DNA from: an uncultured Alphaproteobacteria bacterium
Lineage (GTDB): Bacteria > Pseudomonadota > Alphaproteobacteria > Methylaequorales > Methylaequoraceae
DNA length: 46,643 bases
Reading direction: 5' to 3'
NCBI GenBank assembly: GCA_902522465.1
Contig: CABYVV010000011.1
Coordinates: 1-46,643 of the forward strand
A model generated the notes under the pieces. The model saw only the letters and a program-made list of their open reading frames with translations. It was not told where the DNA came from and made no database searches. Positions 44,944 through 46,643 of this stretch are shown here, one piece after another; within the stretch, counting starts at the first letter, position 1; each line of letters begins with the position of its first letter. Both the position numbers and the translations under genes were made by a program.

Positions 44944-46104
44944 TCAATATAAACCTTGATTTATTAAATCTTCAGTTACATTTCTTGACTCTTTGTCTAT
45001 TTCAATTACATCTTTTATACTATTGATGTTGGAAATTGAAGACTTATTTAAAGTTTTTTCAACAACCTTTGGTATAGAAAGAAATTTGATCTTTTCATCT
45101 AAAAAAGCCTGAACTGCAACCTCATTTGCTGCATTAAGTATTGTAGGAGCACTTTTTTTAAGTTTAAGTGAGCAATATGCTAATTCTAGACACGGATACT
45201 TATTTAAATCTGGCTTGAAAAATGTTAACTTTTGAATCTTACAGAGATCTAATTTTTCCACATTAGTAGGTATCCTTTCTGGATAAGCAAGTGTATAAGA
45301 TATTGGTGTTCTCATATCAGGCTGGCCCATTTGGGACAACATTGACCCATCCATATATTCAACACATGAGTGTATTATAGATTCGGGGTGTATTACTACA
45401 TCAATTTGGTTCTCTGGAATATTAAATAAGAAGAATGCTTCAATAAGTTCTAATCCCTTATTCATCATAGTAGCAGAGTCAATTGAAATTTTTTTTCCCA
45501 TAGACCAATTAGGATGCTTTATTGCTTGCTCTGGCTTAATATCTTTTAATTCAGAAAGTTTTGTATTTAAAAATGGTCCACCTGAAGCAGTTAAAATCAA
45601 CCTTGATATTTTTGATTTGTTTCTAGAATCAAGAACTTGATAAATTGCATTATGCTCAGAATCTACAGGAAGAATCTTTGCATTATTTAACTTTGCCATG
45701 GAGGTTATAAGTGAACCAGAACAAACTAAACTTTCCTTATTAGCCAAAGCAACTGACAAACCTTTTTCTAAAGCAAAAACAACAGGTAATAATCCAGCTG
45801 AACCGGTTATTGCTGCCATGACTAAATCTGTATTAAAGTCTAAAATCTCTTCATAGCAATCAGTACCATTGGTAACTTTTAAATTTTTATTATCGTTTAA
45901 CTCTTTAAATTTTTTAAATGATTCTTTATTATTCAAAGATACGATTTTTGGATTGAATATACGTACTTGTTCAAGAAGTTTTTTGTAATTTTTATCGGCA
46001 GATAACCCAACTATTTCATATTTATCAGGATGATTCTTGACTATATCTAATGTGGATTCACCAATTGATCCCGTTGAGCCAAAAATAGTAATCTTTTTTT
46101 TCAT
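44944..46104 (-). CDS. dxr: 1-deoxy-D-xylulose 5-phosphate reductoisomerase
   Basis: Dxr makes 2-C-methyl-D-erythritol 4-phosphate, the substrate for the IspD half of the ispDF product at 18667. The 386-residue protein has the NADPH-binding FGSTGSIGESTLDIV, ANKESLVCSG, the metal and substrate region PVDSEHNAIYQ, SIDSATMMNKGLELIEA and HPESIIHSCVEYMDGS. It is 3 bp downstream of cdsA and 5 bp upstream of the rseP ATG. Confidence 0.98.
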   Translation of the reverse strand: MKKKITIFGSTGSIGESTLDIVKNHPDKYEIVGLSADKNYKKLLEQVRIFNPKIVSLNNKESFKKFKELNDNKNLKVTNGTDCYEEILDFNTDLVMAAITGSAGLLPVVFALEKGLSVALANKESLVCSGSLITSMAKLNNAKILPVDSEHNAIYQVLDSRNKSKISRLILTASGGPFLNTKLSELKDIKPEQAIKHPNWSMGKKISIDSATMMNKGLELIEAFFLFNIPENQIDVVIHPESIIHSCVEYMDGSMLSQMGQPDMRTPISYTLAYPERIPTNVEKLDLCKIQKLTFFKPDLNKYPCLELAYCSLKLKKSAPTILNAANEVAVQAFLDEKIKFLSIPKVVEKTLNKSSISNINSIKDVIEIDKESRNVTEDLINQGLY

Positions 46105-46107
46105 AAT

Positions 46108-46643
46108 TTAATATACTATAAAAAAGAAATTATAACCAAATAACTTCATCATTGAAACAACTATGATTAGTAAAAAAATACTATCAAGCCTATCAAGTAT
46201 TCCTCCATGACCAGGTATCAAATTACTACTATCTTTTACACCACAATATCTTTTGAATTTTGATTCCACTAAATCACCAGCTTGAGATATAAATGAAAGA
46301 AAAGAAGAAAGGATTATTATACTAATAAAATTGTTATCGTTAGCAAAAATTAACAAACATAATAAAACAGGAATAATTACTCCAGCTATTGCCCCAGAAA
46401 TAGTTTTACCAGGACTAATATTAACTGCTAATTTTATACCTCCAATTTTTTGTCCAACAACAAATGCTGCTATATCAACAGTCATTGCAAATAAAACTAA
46501 AAATAGAAAACACTCAACAAAATTACCATCATGTCTTAACTTAACTAAAAAGTAAAAAGCTAAACTTGTATAAAATAAAAAAAGAAACTTTTGTAAATCA
46601 TTTTTGTTGATCATAAGAAATAAAATCAATAATAGAATTACAA
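46108..46643 (-). CDS. cdsA: Phosphatidate cytidylyltransferase CdsA, 5' end cut by window edge
   Basis: CdsA makes CDP-diacylglycerol from phosphatidic acid and CTP. The visible part (about 178 residues) contains several transmembrane helices and the complete family signature near the C-terminus: SKFKRYCGVKDSSNLIPGHG followed by G-I-L-D-R. The frame stays open to the right edge with no stop, and full-length CdsA has some 80-100 more N-terminal residues, so the true start lies outside. It heads the visible part of the dxr-rseP-bamA-skp-lpx operon. Confidence 0.95.
   Translation of the reverse strand, partial: VILLLILFLMINKNDLQKFLFLFYTSLAFYFLVKLRHDGNFVECFLFLVLFAMTVDIAAFVVGQKIGGIKLAVNISPGKTISGAIAGVIIPVLLCLLIFANDNNFISIIILSSFLSFISQAGDLVESKFKRYCGVKDSSNLIPGHGGILDRLDSIFLLIIVVSMMKLFGYNFFFIVY

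Noticed and set aside
1-46643. CRISPR arrays, tRNA or rRNA genes, insertion sequences, prophage or toxin-antitoxin modules
   Set aside because: Gaps between genes are at most 68 bp and all larger frames are recognised core genes or family members; no repeat array, transposase or RNA gene was seen.

Overview
The window looks like a piece of a small, streamlined, very AT-rich alphaproteobacterial chromosome, probably from a free-living marine or freshwater lineage. Three things point to this. The gene blocks are classic for Alphaproteobacteria: dusB-ntrB-ntrC-ntrY-ntrX-trkA-dat-hflX, tpiA-secG-pyrG-kdsA-eno-ftsB, ppiD-trpEGDC-moaC-moeA-lexA, and cdsA-dxr-rseP-bamA-skp-lpxD-fabZ-lpxA-lpxI-lpxB. 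IspD and IspF are fused in one protein. A LexA box of the alphaproteobacterial GAAC-N7-GAAC type precedes lexA. Packing is extreme: by my coordinates only about 0.4 kb of 46.6 kb lies between genes, the longest gap is 68 bp, and no stretch above 300 bp lacks a gene. An intact NtrC with the sigma-54 contact motif GAFTGA argues against a typical SAR11 (Pelagibacter) genome, but the lineage cannot be fixed from this window alone.

Layout, left to right. Positions 1-2910 (+): the end of an Lhr-type helicase, the nuclease-like phosphoesterase PdeM, and a rhomboid protease, all overlapping. 2907-4064 (-): a class III CoA-transferase. 4107-7563 (+): clpB and a beta-hydroxyacid dehydrogenase. 7552-18642 (-): a long operon read from a YpjD-like membrane protein through dusB, the NtrB/C and NtrY/X two-component systems, trkA, a class IV aminotransferase and hflX. 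18667-20750 (+): ispDF, pgpA, pncC. 20737-25912 (-): tpiA to ftsB. 25946-36736 (+): ppiD, trpE-G-D-C, moaC, moeA, then lexA, gltX, gltA. 36741-46643 (-): the envelope operon from cdsA (cut by the window edge) through dxr, rseP, bamA, skp and lpxD-fabZ-lpxA-lpxI-lpxB.

The genes are mostly core functions: nitrogen and potassium control, isoprenoid and phospholipid precursors, lipid A and outer-membrane assembly, glycolysis and TCA entry, tryptophan and molybdopterin synthesis, and SOS control. I found no tRNA, rRNA, CRISPR array, insertion sequence, prophage or obvious intrinsic terminator, and no convincing undescribed multi-gene system.

The points most worth a second look are an NtrX whose AAA+ ATPase core appears dead while its neighbour NtrC is intact, a textbook SOS box at lexA, tail-to-tail gene overlaps that leave no room for terminators, divergent promoters squeezed into 24-42 bp with -10 boxes almost touching the start codons (possible leaderless mRNAs), and A12-A13 runs inside core metabolic and envelope genes.
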